A stretch of 54,358 bases of DNA, from positions 1-54,358 of IMG/VR virus record IMGVR_UViG_3300023174_000214; one strand, 5' to 3'. The notes under the pieces were generated by a model. That model ran no database searches, was not told the origin of the DNA, and worked only from the letters and a program-made list of their open reading frames with translations. The position numbers and the translations under genes were made by a program. The stretch is from a virus. This document shows, one piece after another, positions 32,566-40,565 of this stretch; the stretch's first letter is position 1, and the number at the start of each line of letters is the position of its first letter.

Positions 32566-32790
32566 ATGAATATAGAAACAATCACACGAGAAGAATTAGA
32601 ATTTTGTTATTATAAGCAAGGTAATGCAGGAGGATTTAAAACAAGACTAATTGAAGCCATTTTTGCAGCTGATGACAACAATCGTAATAGAATAGCTCAA
32701 GGTTTTCCAGAATTGGTAGAAGTAATTAATAGATACGGAAAAGAACGAGGCTATTGGGAAGATCTACAAGAGAGATTCAAAAATTGCTAA
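32566..32790 (+). CDS. Hypothetical protein, 74 aa
   Basis: Contains CYYKQGNAGGFKTRLIEAIF, then AADDNNRNRIAQGFPELVEV and a C-terminal NRYGKERGYWEDLQERF. The IFxADxxNRxRIxxGFPELVE pattern is a widespread small phage protein of unknown function. Leader AAAATAAAACGTATG variant. Confidence 0.78.
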   Translation: MNIETITREELEFCYYKQGNAGGFKTRLIEAIFAADDNNRNRIAQGFPELVEVINRYGKERGYWEDLQERFKNC

Positions 32791-32830
32791 ACAAATCATT
32801 CAAAAATTGTAAACTAAAAAAATTAAAGTT

Positions 32831-33037
32831 ATGAGTACATGTAAAGTATGTCAAGAAGAAATACACCCGCTTCGAGTAAAAATGGGATATAAGACAACAT
32901 GTGTTAAGCACTCAACCGCTGAGCGATACACTGGATTTGTAGTTGCTGATAGCAAAACTGCTGACGCAATACAAATCATTAAAGATCCAGAAGTTGGTCG
33001 TAAATTAGTAGAATTAAGTAACGTTTACGGACACTAA
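32831..33037 (+). CDS. Zinc-finger protein, paralogue of 26543
   Basis: 68 residues: CKVCQEEIHPLRVKMGYKTT then C-x-K-H as the second metal pair, and FVVADSKTADAIQIIKDPEV. The shared order with 26543 (CxxC, PLRxxxGY, KTxxxIQI) shows duplication; here the last cysteine is His, giving a CCCH site. Confidence 0.76.
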   Translation: MSTCKVCQEEIHPLRVKMGYKTTCVKHSTAERYTGFVVADSKTADAIQIIKDPEVGRKLVELSNVYGH

Positions 33038-33041
33038 TAGA

Positions 33042-33049
33042 TATTTATT
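33042..33049 (+). promoter_or_regulatory. TATTTATT promoter-like box
   Basis: GATATTTATTACATATG: the box lies only 4 nt before the ATG at 33054, suggesting a leaderless or nearly leaderless transcript if it is a -7 element. Confidence 0.4.
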
Positions 33050-33053
33050 ACAT

Positions 33054-33653
33054 ATGTCTATAGAACTTAAAACATACGGAGATTTAAAGAAGTTGATTAA
33101 AGCCATATCGCTTAAACAAAAAGGAGAGAAAATCATTTCTCAAGGAAAAGAATTTGCTTTAGATCAAATATTAGGTCTTATACCTGGAGCATCTAATGCC
33201 AAAACTGCGTTTAATTTTTTTTCAGCAGCATTCAAAAAGCCTGATACAAAAAAGACAGGAACATGGTTAGATAGATTGGATATAGATGATGATATGTCAG
33301 ATATTGTAGATGATACTGTTGAAAATGGTTTTATGAAAGCGCTATCAGCAACACTAGAAAAGGAACCAGATACCAAAGAATTAGAATCTGATTTTAATAT
33401 GAATGCAAAAATGGTTGACTATCTCAAAAATAAACACAATGGAAGATCTATATCAGGAATTAAAGAAAATAAAACTATGAAATACAACTTTGAAAATTTG
33501 AGTCCAGACGAAAAGACGCAATTAGAAGAATACATATCAAGTGTTAAAGAGATACAAAAAGAAATAAAGAAACTAGTAAAAAAAGCTAAAGTATCTCAAA
33601 TGAAAGAAATTGGAGGAAACATGTCCAAAGGTTTAAATTTAAAAGACGAATAA
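33054..33653 (+). CDS. Probable virion-associated protein, 199 aa
   Basis: YGDLKKLIKAISLKQKGEKI, ILGLIPGASNAKTAFNFFSA, KKTGTWLDRLDIDDDMSDIV, and a C-terminal coiled coil. The GLIPGAS...KKPDTKKTxTWLDKLxIDDxxSxIVDD layout is a protein type I recall from T4-like marine phages, of unknown or structural function. Followed by a terminator. Confidence 0.72.
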   Translation: MSIELKTYGDLKKLIKAISLKQKGEKIISQGKEFALDQILGLIPGASNAKTAFNFFSAAFKKPDTKKTGTWLDRLDIDDDMSDIVDDTVENGFMKALSATLEKEPDTKELESDFNMNAKMVDYLKNKHNGRSISGIKENKTMKYNFENLSPDEKTQLEEYISSVKEIQKEIKKLVKKAKVSQMKEIGGNMSKGLNLKDE

Positions 33654-33682
33654 AAATAATTTTAAAACACCTACAAAATAAA

Positions 33683-33709
33683 GCTCCTCTTTTTAGAGGA
33701 GTTTTTTTA
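33683..33709 (+). terminator. Rho-independent terminator
   Basis: CTCCTCT (33684-33690), loop TTTT, AGAGGAG (33695-33701), then seven T. Separates the small-gene array from the next transcript. Confidence 0.9.
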
Positions 33710-33716
33710 TATTTAC
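33708..33716 (+). promoter_or_regulatory. TATATTTAC promoter box overlapping terminator end
   Basis: TATATTTAC follows the T-run of the terminator directly and lies 19 nt before ATG 33736; the -7-like sequence is the same as at 29362, 28654, 51026 and 53746. Confidence 0.55.
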
Positions 33717-33735
33717 ATACAAGCAAATCATAAAT

Positions 33736-34317
33736 ATGGCAGACATAAAAACAATAAAAATCACAGACACTATCCCTTCTCGAGTGAGAAGTTATATAAG
33801 ACGTAAATATATAGACATCACATATCCTATCAAACAGTTTATATCGATCATTCACAATTTATGTCGTTGGTTTCCCGTTATTGTCAAAGACAGAGATTGG
33901 GACGATTATTATATTTGGGAAATACTAAAGTTTAAATTGACTAATCAAGCAAAATATATCTCATCTAAAGATAGACACTTAAATGCACAGCGAGATGCTC
34001 AAAAGATGAGACTGTGCGCCAAATTAATAGAAAAAATACAATCAGAATATTATCTTTCAGAGTATATGGATTACGAAGAAATAGAATTTGCATTTATGCC
34101 ATCAGAAATCAACGATAGATGTAAGATATTAGATATAAAAACAATAAAAGACAATCTCGATGATTACTATGCTAAGTATCCTCTTCAATATAAAAAGCTG
34201 GACAAATCACAATCAAAAAGAAGTATCGCTATAAAACTAGCAATCGCAAATCATACTAGAGCAAAAAAAATATTATTCACATTATTAGAAACAAATATTG
34301 AATCATGGTGGGATTAA
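33736..34317 (+). CDS. Phage protein of unknown function, 193 aa
   Basis: Contains IHNLCRWFPVIVKDRDWDDY, IWEILKFKLTNQAKYI and QRDAQKMRLCAKLIEKIQSE. The WxPxIxxDRDWDxxYxxxxLxxKL pattern occurs in many T4-like and Bacteroidota phages without known role. Overlaps the next mini-gene by 13 nt. Confidence 0.82.
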   Translation: MADIKTIKITDTIPSRVRSYIRRKYIDITYPIKQFISIIHNLCRWFPVIVKDRDWDDYYIWEILKFKLTNQAKYISSKDRHLNAQRDAQKMRLCAKLIEKIQSEYYLSEYMDYEEIEFAFMPSEINDRCKILDIKTIKDNLDDYYAKYPLQYKKLDKSQSKRSIAIKLAIANHTRAKKILFTLLETNIESWWD

Positions 34318-34454
34318 TAATAACATTATCTATATCGGCAATAATATCTATATTGTGGGTAATAGGAATAGATAATCACATGAAATATAAAAACAAACAT
34401 CCTGACCATAAAGATGATGGATGGTTGGATTGGGATAAAAAACAAGATCAATGA
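34305..34454 (+). CDS. Membrane mini-protein, 49 aa
   Basis: N-terminal hydrophobic span (GLIITLSISAIISILWVIGI) and a charged tail (HKDDGWLDWDKKQDQ). Its ATG lies inside the preceding gene and its stop overlaps the next ATG (34451). Function unknown. Confidence 0.62.
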   Translation: MVGLIITLSISAIISILWVIGIDNHMKYKNKHPDHKDDGWLDWDKKQDQ

Positions 34455-34594
34455 ATCAAACAGAGAAATATATTACATTAGACGATAACACTCGAGTGAA
34501 AGTAATAACAATCAAAAGAAAAGGGCCAAAAAGCAAATACCAAAGATCAAAATTAAAGTTAAACAAAGACGGATCTATAACGATATATGAATAG
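34451..34594 (+). CDS. Basic mini-protein, 47 aa
   Basis: ATGA overlap with the preceding gene. Product TEKYITLDDNTRVKVITIKR then a Lys-rich segment and SITIYE: a compact beta-rich basic protein, possibly nucleic-acid binding. No family recognised. Confidence 0.6.
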   Translation: MNQTEKYITLDDNTRVKVITIKRKGPKSKYQRSKLKLNKDGSITIYE

Positions 34595-34769
34595 ATGGTG
34601 GCAGCTGCATATAAGCTCAAATCTGCTGAAAAATAGACTAACCAATATATACATATATCCACAAAATAGACATCATTCTGGTAAGCTCAAAACAGCTCTA
34701 AAACTGCTCGGTAACTGGTTGAAAACCAATCAGTTGCAATGCATTGATAATCAAGTTGTTACATATTAA
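34587..34769 (+). CDS. Hypothetical protein, 60 aa
   Basis: ATG within the end of the upstream gene (8-nt overlap). Basic with several Trp (NRWWQLHISSNLL) and repeated KLKTALKLLGNWLK. Composition differs from neighbours; could be fortuitous, but there is no other coding option in this stretch. Confidence 0.5.
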   Translation: MNRWWQLHISSNLLKNRLTNIYIYPQNRHHSGKLKTALKLLGNWLKTNQLQCIDNQVVTY

Positions 34770-34780
34770 AAATAAAATTT

Positions 34781-34954
34781 ATGATAGACAAAAAAAAGTA
34801 CGTTATTAAGCCGCCTAAATTTGAATCAACAAGACAAAGCAAAACGATTTATCAAAGTGAAATAGAAACCGCACTTTGGAAATTAGGCGCAAACTACCAT
34901 AATTTAACTAAACAAGATGAGGATTTAATTTTAAAACTAGCAAACAGATTTTAA
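34781..34954 (+). CDS. Hypothetical protein, 57 aa
   Basis: Start ATG 34781 after AAAATTT, stop 2 nt before the thioredoxin-like gene. KYVIKPPKFESTRQSKTIYQ and a C-terminal helix DEDLILKLANRF. No family recognised. Confidence 0.62.
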   Translation: MIDKKKYVIKPPKFESTRQSKTIYQSEIETALWKLGANYHNLTKQDEDLILKLANRF

Positions 34955-34956
34955 TT

Positions 34957-35205
34957 ATGAAAAAAGCAATTTACTTCTCTACACAAACATGTGCTCCATG
35001 TAAAGCTCTAAAACCTATAGTGCAACAAGTATCAAATAATTTAAAAGTGCCAGTACAATATATAGATGCACAGATCCATACTCAAGAAGCCGCAAAATAT
35101 TCAATTAATCAAGTTCCTACTATATTGATATTGGATGGTGACACTGTTATTCGTCGACATATCGGACTTGCATCTCAATCTCAAATTCAAATCCTATTTT
35201 CATGA
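34957..35205 (+). CDS. Thioredoxin-like protein
   Basis: 82 residues. TCAPCKAL gives the CxxC active site (12-15) near the N-terminus, PVQYIDAQ the central strand and NQVPTILIL the cis-proline (54) loop. Compact phage thioredoxins/glutaredoxins often reduce ribonucleotide reductase or form disulfides in virion proteins. Overlaps the next gene by 4 nt. Confidence 0.9.
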   Translation: MKKAIYFSTQTCAPCKALKPIVQQVSNNLKVPVQYIDAQIHTQEAAKYSINQVPTILILDGDTVIRRHIGLASQSQIQILFS

Positions 35206-35528
35206 TATACGAAACTTATTTACACTATTTTTTAGATTTAAAGAATTGCATAGGAAAATTTAAAGATAGACAATATGAAGCGATATTTCATGATCTATTA
35301 TTGCAAGCCACAGAAAATGCATGGAACGCCCGCGAATTGGGACTTAGCGAAACATTCAAACTATCTGAACGAGATATAGAAGATTTGTTTTCTGCAGCAA
35401 CAGATGAGTTAGTATCTAAAAATCTGGCATCTCTATCTGAAAAAGGAATGATCGATATTTCAGTGAATGAATCAGGAAATATGGTATATTCTATTTCTGA
35501 TTTAGGTAAAATATTTGTACAGAAATAA
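35202..35528 (+). CDS. Hypothetical protein, possible winged helix, 108 aa
   Basis: Helical segments followed by ASLSEKGMIDISVNESGNMV and YSISDLGKIFV, which resembles the wing of a winged-helix domain (DELVSKNLASLSEKGMI...SLTxxGxxxx). Fold guess only. ATGA overlap with thioredoxin suggests co-expression. Confidence 0.7.
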   Translation: MIYETYLHYFLDLKNCIGKFKDRQYEAIFHDLLLQATENAWNARELGLSETFKLSERDIEDLFSAATDELVSKNLASLSEKGMIDISVNESGNMVYSISDLGKIFVQK

Positions 35529-35546
35529 TTAGAATTAGAATCTGCG

Positions 35547-35554
35547 TATTTATT
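35547..35554 (+). promoter_or_regulatory. TATTTATT promoter-like box
   Basis: GCGTATTTATTTACAGTATG; box ends 6 nt before ATG 35561. Another start-proximal element of the TATTTAT class. Confidence 0.4.
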
Positions 35555-35560
35555 TACAGT

Positions 35561-36370
35561 ATGAATAATAAAAAGATAAACACAGAATCTGACATAAATA
35601 CATTTGAAGTAAGAGGCTATTTCAAACCAGAAAGCAGCTTTAAAACTATATCAGAATGGGAACAAATAGCAAATCAATTTCTTGATCAACAAAATCAAGG
35701 ATTCGATACACGAGGCGGAAAAGTATCTGATAGTCCAAAGTTGGTGGGTTTAATAAATCGTTATTTTAATTATCAATATTACGTAGAACCTATCCAGTTT
35801 CCAAAGCTGAGTCAAAAAGTGGTACTTGACTTTATAGAAGACTTTGTTAATTATAGAGTGTGGGAAATGAGACACGATTTTGAAGACCACTTGCCAGATA
35901 TAGAGTCTTGTAGATTTGCATACTTTTATTCAAGAGGAAATATAGAACCATACGTATTACTCGATAGCGAGTTTACTAAAAATGCATATGGATCTAATGA
36001 CATAGACACAGTTACATATCACTGGACTACAGAAGCTGGACTAATTAACTTGATAGAGTCAATTAAAAAAGGTAATACGTTTCCTATTTCTACATTTACA
36101 GTGCAATCTAAACAATTTTTCAGGCCTGAAAGTCGATACTTGGTTAAATTAGTAGGTAAACTAATCGCAGCATTTCAATCTGATACGAAATCTTTTTCTA
36201 CGGATACGGGCAATAAGGCTGCTAATATGTATAGATTCACTTTGCCTAATCACGAAGAAAATCTGTGTCCAGATTGGAAAACTTGTACAAGAGATCAAAC
36301 TCATTTGTGGAATGAAATAATTGTTACGCCAACTGGAATATTAAAGTACAAGAAAGTAGAAAGTCTATAA
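35561..36370 (+). CDS. Unknown protein with possible ADP-ribosyltransferase-like tail, 269 aa
   Basis: N-terminal half is helical (SFKTISEWEQIANQFLDQQN). C-terminal half has TYHWTTEAGLINLIESI, FPISTFTVQSK, YLVKLVGKLIAAFQSD, NKAANMYRF and HLWNEIIVTP. A His in the first strand, an STF strand and a WNE strand are the order of the H-S-E (ART) fold, but overall identity is not evident. It may instead be a tail-associated structural protein, being next to the fibre gene. Confidence 0.72.
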   Translation: MNNKKINTESDINTFEVRGYFKPESSFKTISEWEQIANQFLDQQNQGFDTRGGKVSDSPKLVGLINRYFNYQYYVEPIQFPKLSQKVVLDFIEDFVNYRVWEMRHDFEDHLPDIESCRFAYFYSRGNIEPYVLLDSEFTKNAYGSNDIDTVTYHWTTEAGLINLIESIKKGNTFPISTFTVQSKQFFRPESRYLVKLVGKLIAAFQSDTKSFSTDTGNKAANMYRFTLPNHEENLCPDWKTCTRDQTHLWNEIIVTPTGILKYKKVESL

Positions 36371-36392
36371 TAAGACAATCGCAACAGCCGCA

Positions 36393-36400
36393 TATTTATA
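36393..36400 (+). promoter_or_regulatory. TATTTATA start-proximal promoter-like box of fibre gene
   Basis: TATTTATA exactly 13 nt before ATG 36414, identical geometry to 1600/1621 and 18430/18451. Confidence 0.5.
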
Positions 36401-36413
36401 CATAAACAATTAG

Positions 36414-39158
36414 ATGCCACTAGTTTTAAGACTCAATAAGCTTAGCTCTCTTACTTTCACCGAACTCGATGGAAACTTTACATATCTTAATGGATTGATT
36501 GGAAACAATACATCGAATATTGCTACGAATACAGCAAATATTAGTACGAACACTACTGATATTACTAATCTAGCAAGCAGCAGAGTTACTACTTCAAGTT
36601 ATAATGCATTTACAGGATCTGTACTAACTACTTCTAGCTTCAATACATTTACAGCTTCTGTTGTTACAACAAGTTCTTTCAACACATTTACGGCTTCTGT
36701 TGTTACAACAAGCAGCTTTAATACATTTACATCAAGTGTTGTTACAACAAGTAGTTTCAATACATTTACAGCTTCTGTAGTAACTACATCTAGCTTCAAT
36801 ACGTTTACTTCAAGTGTAGTAACTACATCTAGCTTTAATACATTTACATCATCTGTTGTTACAACAAGCAGTTTTAATACGTTTACTGCTTCAGTTGTTA
36901 CAACTTCTAGCTTCAATACGTTTACTTCAAGTGTTGTTACAACAAGTTCATTTAATGCATTTACTTCAAGTGTTGTTACAACAAGTTCATTTAATGCATT
37001 TACTTCAAGTGTTGTTACAACAAGTTCATTTAATGCATTTACGAGTTCTGTCGTCACAACGTCTAGTTTTAATGCATTTACGAGTTCTATAGTCACAACA
37101 AGTTCTTTCAACACATTTACGTCAAGTGTTGTTACAACTTCTAGCTTTAATGCATTCACATCATCTGTTGTAACTACATCTAGCTTTAATGCATTTACAG
37201 CGAGCGTTATAACGACTGGAAGTTCTACTGCTAATCAAAGTATATCAGGAAGTTTAATAGTCTCTAGTAGTTTTGTAGTAACAGGATCTTTGAAATTATC
37301 AGGATCTGCATATCTATCCAGTCTTGTTACAGCATCTGTGCCTATAACAACACCAAATGTGCTAGTTGTTAGCAGTTCAGGACAAGTATTTGTGACAGCA
37401 TCGTCAGCGATTGGCGGAGGAGGAAGTATAGTAAATAATTTCTACAATACAGCATCCTTTATAGCAACAGGTAGCATAACCGCAAGTGTGAATGTAACTG
37501 GATCTAGTATATTTCAAATTACTAGTGGAAGTAGCACGTTTATAGTTATTAACAATAGTGGAAGTGTGGGTATAGGAACAAACACTCCCTCATCTAAATT
37601 AGAAGTATCGGCCTCTACAAGTAATACCTTTGTAATATCAGGAGTAGCATCATCCGCTACTAATCTTATATCAGTAACAGGATCAGGAGGGCAAATATTA
37701 AAATTAGATACTAATGCCACTGCTACAACCATGTCATTAAAAATGAATGGTATTGGAAATACATCAACATGGGATTTTATTACGGCAGGCGGAACAAATG
37801 TCAATGGAGGTTCTAATAATAATTATATAGTATCAAATCAATATGCTGATTTAAACGTGAAGCAATATAGTGCTTTAGTAGTACAGCAGACAGGAACACC
37901 TGCAGATAATCCAATAGTATTTCAAGTAAAAGATTCATCTTCAAAAAAATATCTTCAAATTGATACAGGCAGCACCACAATATCAGGTTCATTCAATGCT
38001 AATAATGTATTATTTGTAAGTGCAAGTGCTGTAACTATATCTGGTTCTCTATCAGTAGTAAGTGGTAGTACAGAATTTCAAGTATTAGGCAGTGGCATAA
38101 AAATGGGTAATACAGGATCAGATGCTCATACGATGACTGGTTCATTTGCAATACAGGTAACTCCTACAAGTCCTAGTAATATACCTGGAGGAATAAAAGT
38201 TACTTCAGGAATCAATAATGTATCTCACTCTACTAATTTTACAATAGGTAATTATACTATAGTCTCACAAAGAACTAATGAATTATACTTTGGAGCAAAT
38301 AGTCCTGGAGAAGCGGGAGCATATTTTCTAGGTACACAAATGTATACAGGTCAAGCTAGTCCTAGATTTATACTTGGAGGAGCAACAGGTCCAAATAATG
38401 TTTCTTATATGAGTGTAGGAGCCAATACAGGAAGTGAATATCAATCTGCAGGCTCTTATCCTTCAACGGAAAATAATTTCTTCCTTATTAATACCAATTT
38501 TTCTTCTCCTAATCCAGGAACTATTCAACGTAGATCATTATATATTGGAGCACAGGATATAAGATTCTTTGTATCAGCAAGTACTAATAACGATACATTT
38601 AGTTCTGCTGCTCCTGTTATGACTATAGGTAGTGCAAATACAGTAACAATAACAGGTTCAACAAGCGTATTAACAGTACGAGGCTCAGGCTCAACAGCAC
38701 CGCTATTTACAGTACAAGGATCACAAGTCGAATTATTCAGTGTAACAGACAGTTTATCTGGATCTCTATTCTCGGTTAATGATATATCTGGCCTACCAAT
38801 CATAGATGTAAATTCAGATCAAACAACAAAAATAGGCAGCTATCTAGCACCAGGAATGTATGCATCTACTAAGGTAACTGCTAATACAGGTGTAACAGTA
38901 ATATACAGTATTCCTACAGCATCATATGACTCAGCATATTTCGATTACAATATTAGATTAGGATCCTTAGCTAGAGCAGGCAGTATAATAGCAATATGGA
39001 GTGGTAGCAACGTTAATTATAGTGAAGTATCAGCATCTTCATTCGGAACAACAAATACATTTGTGTTTGGAGTTAGTATATCAGGCAGCAATATGATATT
39101 ATCAGGTTCAGCTCCATCAAATGGATGGACAGTTAAAACAATAGTAAAAGCAATATAA
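36414..39158 (+). CDS. Tail fibre / adhesin with 13-residue tandem repeats
   Basis: 914 residues. The N-terminus LVLRLNKLSSLTFTELDGNF is the typical virion-anchoring start of phage fibre proteins. Residues 58-265 are 16 tandem 13-residue repeats of the type VTTSSFNTFTASV, expected to form a trimeric beta or coiled rod. The rest is Ser/Gly/Thr-rich beta repeats with SGSVGIGTNTPSSKLEVSAS, a common fibre motif in Bacteroidota phages. No recognisable chaperone or lysozyme domain. Likely the receptor-binding rod, followed by tip candidates. Confidence 0.9.
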   Translation: MPLVLRLNKLSSLTFTELDGNFTYLNGLIGNNTSNIATNTANISTNTTDITNLASSRVTTSSYNAFTGSVLTTSSFNTFTASVVTTSSFNTFTASVVTTSSFNTFTSSVVTTSSFNTFTASVVTTSSFNTFTSSVVTTSSFNTFTSSVVTTSSFNTFTASVVTTSSFNTFTSSVVTTSSFNAFTSSVVTTSSFNAFTSSVVTTSSFNAFTSSVVTTSSFNAFTSSIVTTSSFNTFTSSVVTTSSFNAFTSSVVTTSSFNAFTASVITTGSSTANQSISGSLIVSSSFVVTGSLKLSGSAYLSSLVTASVPITTPNVLVVSSSGQVFVTASSAIGGGGSIVNNFYNTASFIATGSITASVNVTGSSIFQITSGSSTFIVINNSGSVGIGTNTPSSKLEVSASTSNTFVISGVASSATNLISVTGSGGQILKLDTNATATTMSLKMNGIGNTSTWDFITAGGTNVNGGSNNNYIVSNQYADLNVKQYSALVVQQTGTPADNPIVFQVKDSSSKKYLQIDTGSTTISGSFNANNVLFVSASAVTISGSLSVVSGSTEFQVLGSGIKMGNTGSDAHTMTGSFAIQVTPTSPSNIPGGIKVTSGINNVSHSTNFTIGNYTIVSQRTNELYFGANSPGEAGAYFLGTQMYTGQASPRFILGGATGPNNVSYMSVGANTGSEYQSAGSYPSTENNFFLINTNFSSPNPGTIQRRSLYIGAQDIRFFVSASTNNDTFSSAAPVMTIGSANTVTITGSTSVLTVRGSGSTAPLFTVQGSQVELFSVTDSLSGSLFSVNDISGLPIIDVNSDQTTKIGSYLAPGMYASTKVTANTGVTVIYSIPTASYDSAYFDYNIRLGSLARAGSIIAIWSGSNVNYSEVSASSFGTTNTFVFGVSISGSNMILSGSAPSNGWTVKTIVKAI
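36585..37208 (+). repeat. 16-copy 39-nt tandem repeat inside fibre gene
   Basis: Sixteen in-frame 39-nt units encode 13-residue repeats. Most units differ synonymously (TCAAGT/TCATCT/GCTTCT; AATACA/AATGCA), but three consecutive units near 36946-37032 are identical at the DNA level (each contains GTTACAACAAGTTCATTTAA), marking recent expansion. Such repeats can change copy number by slippage and alter fibre length. Confidence 0.95.
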
Positions 39159-39159
39159 C

Positions 39160-39840
39160 GTGGCATTTAGTTTTGGAAATAAAATAATAACAGATGGATT
39201 AGTATCTTATTTAGATGTGGCTAATTCACGTAGTTATCCAGGTAGTGGAACTGTATTGAATGATTTAACTAATAATAAAAATAGTGGATCTTTAATTTTA
39301 GGTCCCGTATATAACAGTACATATGGCGGTAATATTACGTGTGATGGTATTGATGATTATATTCGAACAAAAAATATAACTCTCACATCATTTTCATTAT
39401 CTATTATATATATGCCATTAGTGTTTGATACTAATACAGGAACTGCTAGATATAATTGCGTTCTTGAAACAGATGGTGGTGGTGGTGGTAATATGCTCAT
39501 CAGATATGATAACACATTAGGAAATGCAATATTAATAGGAAACCATGACGGAGGTAGATATGGATATGTATATTTAAATTCAAATCCTGTACAAACAGTA
39601 AATAAAGTATATGAAATCACTGTAACATATGATGATACAACTAACTTATTATCTGGATATTTAGGCGGCGTGTTTATAAATAGCACTACACTAACAACAA
39701 ATTTAAAGTATGCAGGAATAATACAATTAGGATATACATTTAATTGTAGAATATTTAATTATAAAGTATATAACAGAGTATTATCATCAACAGAAGTAAC
39801 ACAAAACTATAATGCACTAAAGGCTAGATTCGGTTTATAA
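39160..39840 (+). CDS. LamG/concanavalin-like tail protein 1, GTG start
   Basis: 226 residues, GTG start 1 nt after the fibre stop. DGLVSYLDVANSRSYPGSGT, ITCDGIDDYIRT, FSLSIIYMPLVF and a C-terminal VYNRVLSSTEVTQNYNALKA match LamG/ConA-like jelly-roll domains in phage tails. Probably binds a surface polysaccharide. A paralogue follows. Confidence 0.88.
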   Translation: MAFSFGNKIITDGLVSYLDVANSRSYPGSGTVLNDLTNNKNSGSLILGPVYNSTYGGNITCDGIDDYIRTKNITLTSFSLSIIYMPLVFDTNTGTARYNCVLETDGGGGGNMLIRYDNTLGNAILIGNHDGGRYGYVYLNSNPVQTVNKVYEITVTYDDTTNLLSGYLGGVFINSTTLTTNLKYAGIIQLGYTFNCRIFNYKVYNRVLSSTEVTQNYNALKARFGL

Positions 39841-39841
39841 T

Positions 39842-40564
39842 ATGGCAAGAAGCACAATTCAGAATGGAAGCATAGTAACAGATGGATTATTAGTACACTT
39901 AGATGCTGCTAATCCAAAAAGTTATATTGGAAATGGAACTAGTTGGAATAATTTAGCAAATGTTGATAGATCAACGTTATTTAATACACCTGTCTATAAT
40001 TCCGAAGGAGTTGCATCTTCCTTTACATTTGATGGAATAAATCAATGTGCAACTTTTACAAACTCAAATCAATTTCTACTTCCTACTCTTACCGTTTGTT
40101 GCTGGAGTTATCCACTATTCTTCAATGCCCAAGGATCAGTTGTATTTAGCGCAGGAGATAGCAATCGTTTATTACTAGGTCTAAATTATGGTACAGCAGG
40201 CGTATCTGCAGGTGGAATATATTTCTATGTTCGTGGGAATACTGCTCCTCCTATTGAAGTATTTACCGCAATGCCGTCAGTTACACTAAATAAGTGGCAT
40301 CATCACACATTTGTAGTTGATTTACCCGGATCAAATATCAAAGGTTACGTTAATGGACAACAAGTTTATTCAAATACAAACAGTTTAGGCTCAGATTTTT
40401 TAAACGGTTTCGGGTCATATCCACCAGTTTTAGCTTCTAGATATGGTGGAGGAGGCGATGCAACTAATACGAGAATTGCAACATTCTCATTCTATAATAA
40501 AGTACTAACACAAGCAGAAGTAATACAAAATTATAACACAATAAAAGGCCGATTCGGTTTATAA
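39842..40564 (+). CDS. LamG/concanavalin-like tail protein 2
   Basis: 240 residues, paralogue of the preceding gene: IVTDGLLVHLDAANPKSYIG, FTFDGINQCATF, WHHHTFVVDLPGSNIKGYVN, and YNKVLTQAEVIQNYNTIKGR. Both end in the same RFGL. Tandem duplication followed by divergence could widen the receptor range. Confidence 0.88.
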   Translation: MARSTIQNGSIVTDGLLVHLDAANPKSYIGNGTSWNNLANVDRSTLFNTPVYNSEGVASSFTFDGINQCATFTNSNQFLLPTLTVCCWSYPLFFNAQGSVVFSAGDSNRLLLGLNYGTAGVSAGGIYFYVRGNTAPPIEVFTAMPSVTLNKWHHHTFVVDLPGSNIKGYVNGQQVYSNTNSLGSDFLNGFGSYPPVLASRYGGGGDATNTRIATFSFYNKVLTQAEVIQNYNTIKGRFGL

Positions 40565-40565
40565 T

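Noticed and set aside
36856-37092. Leu/Gln-rich + strand ORF in the fibre repeat
   Set aside because: Out-of-frame shadow of the tandem repeat.
36599-37159. 186-residue antisense ORF over the fibre repeats
   Set aside because: It is a by-product of the 39-nt repeat on the other strand (itself a 13-residue repeat of VVTT-type) with no start context or independent support.
36585-37208. Possible CRISPR-like array
   Set aside because: Units are contiguous, in frame and without unique spacers; it is a coding tandem repeat.
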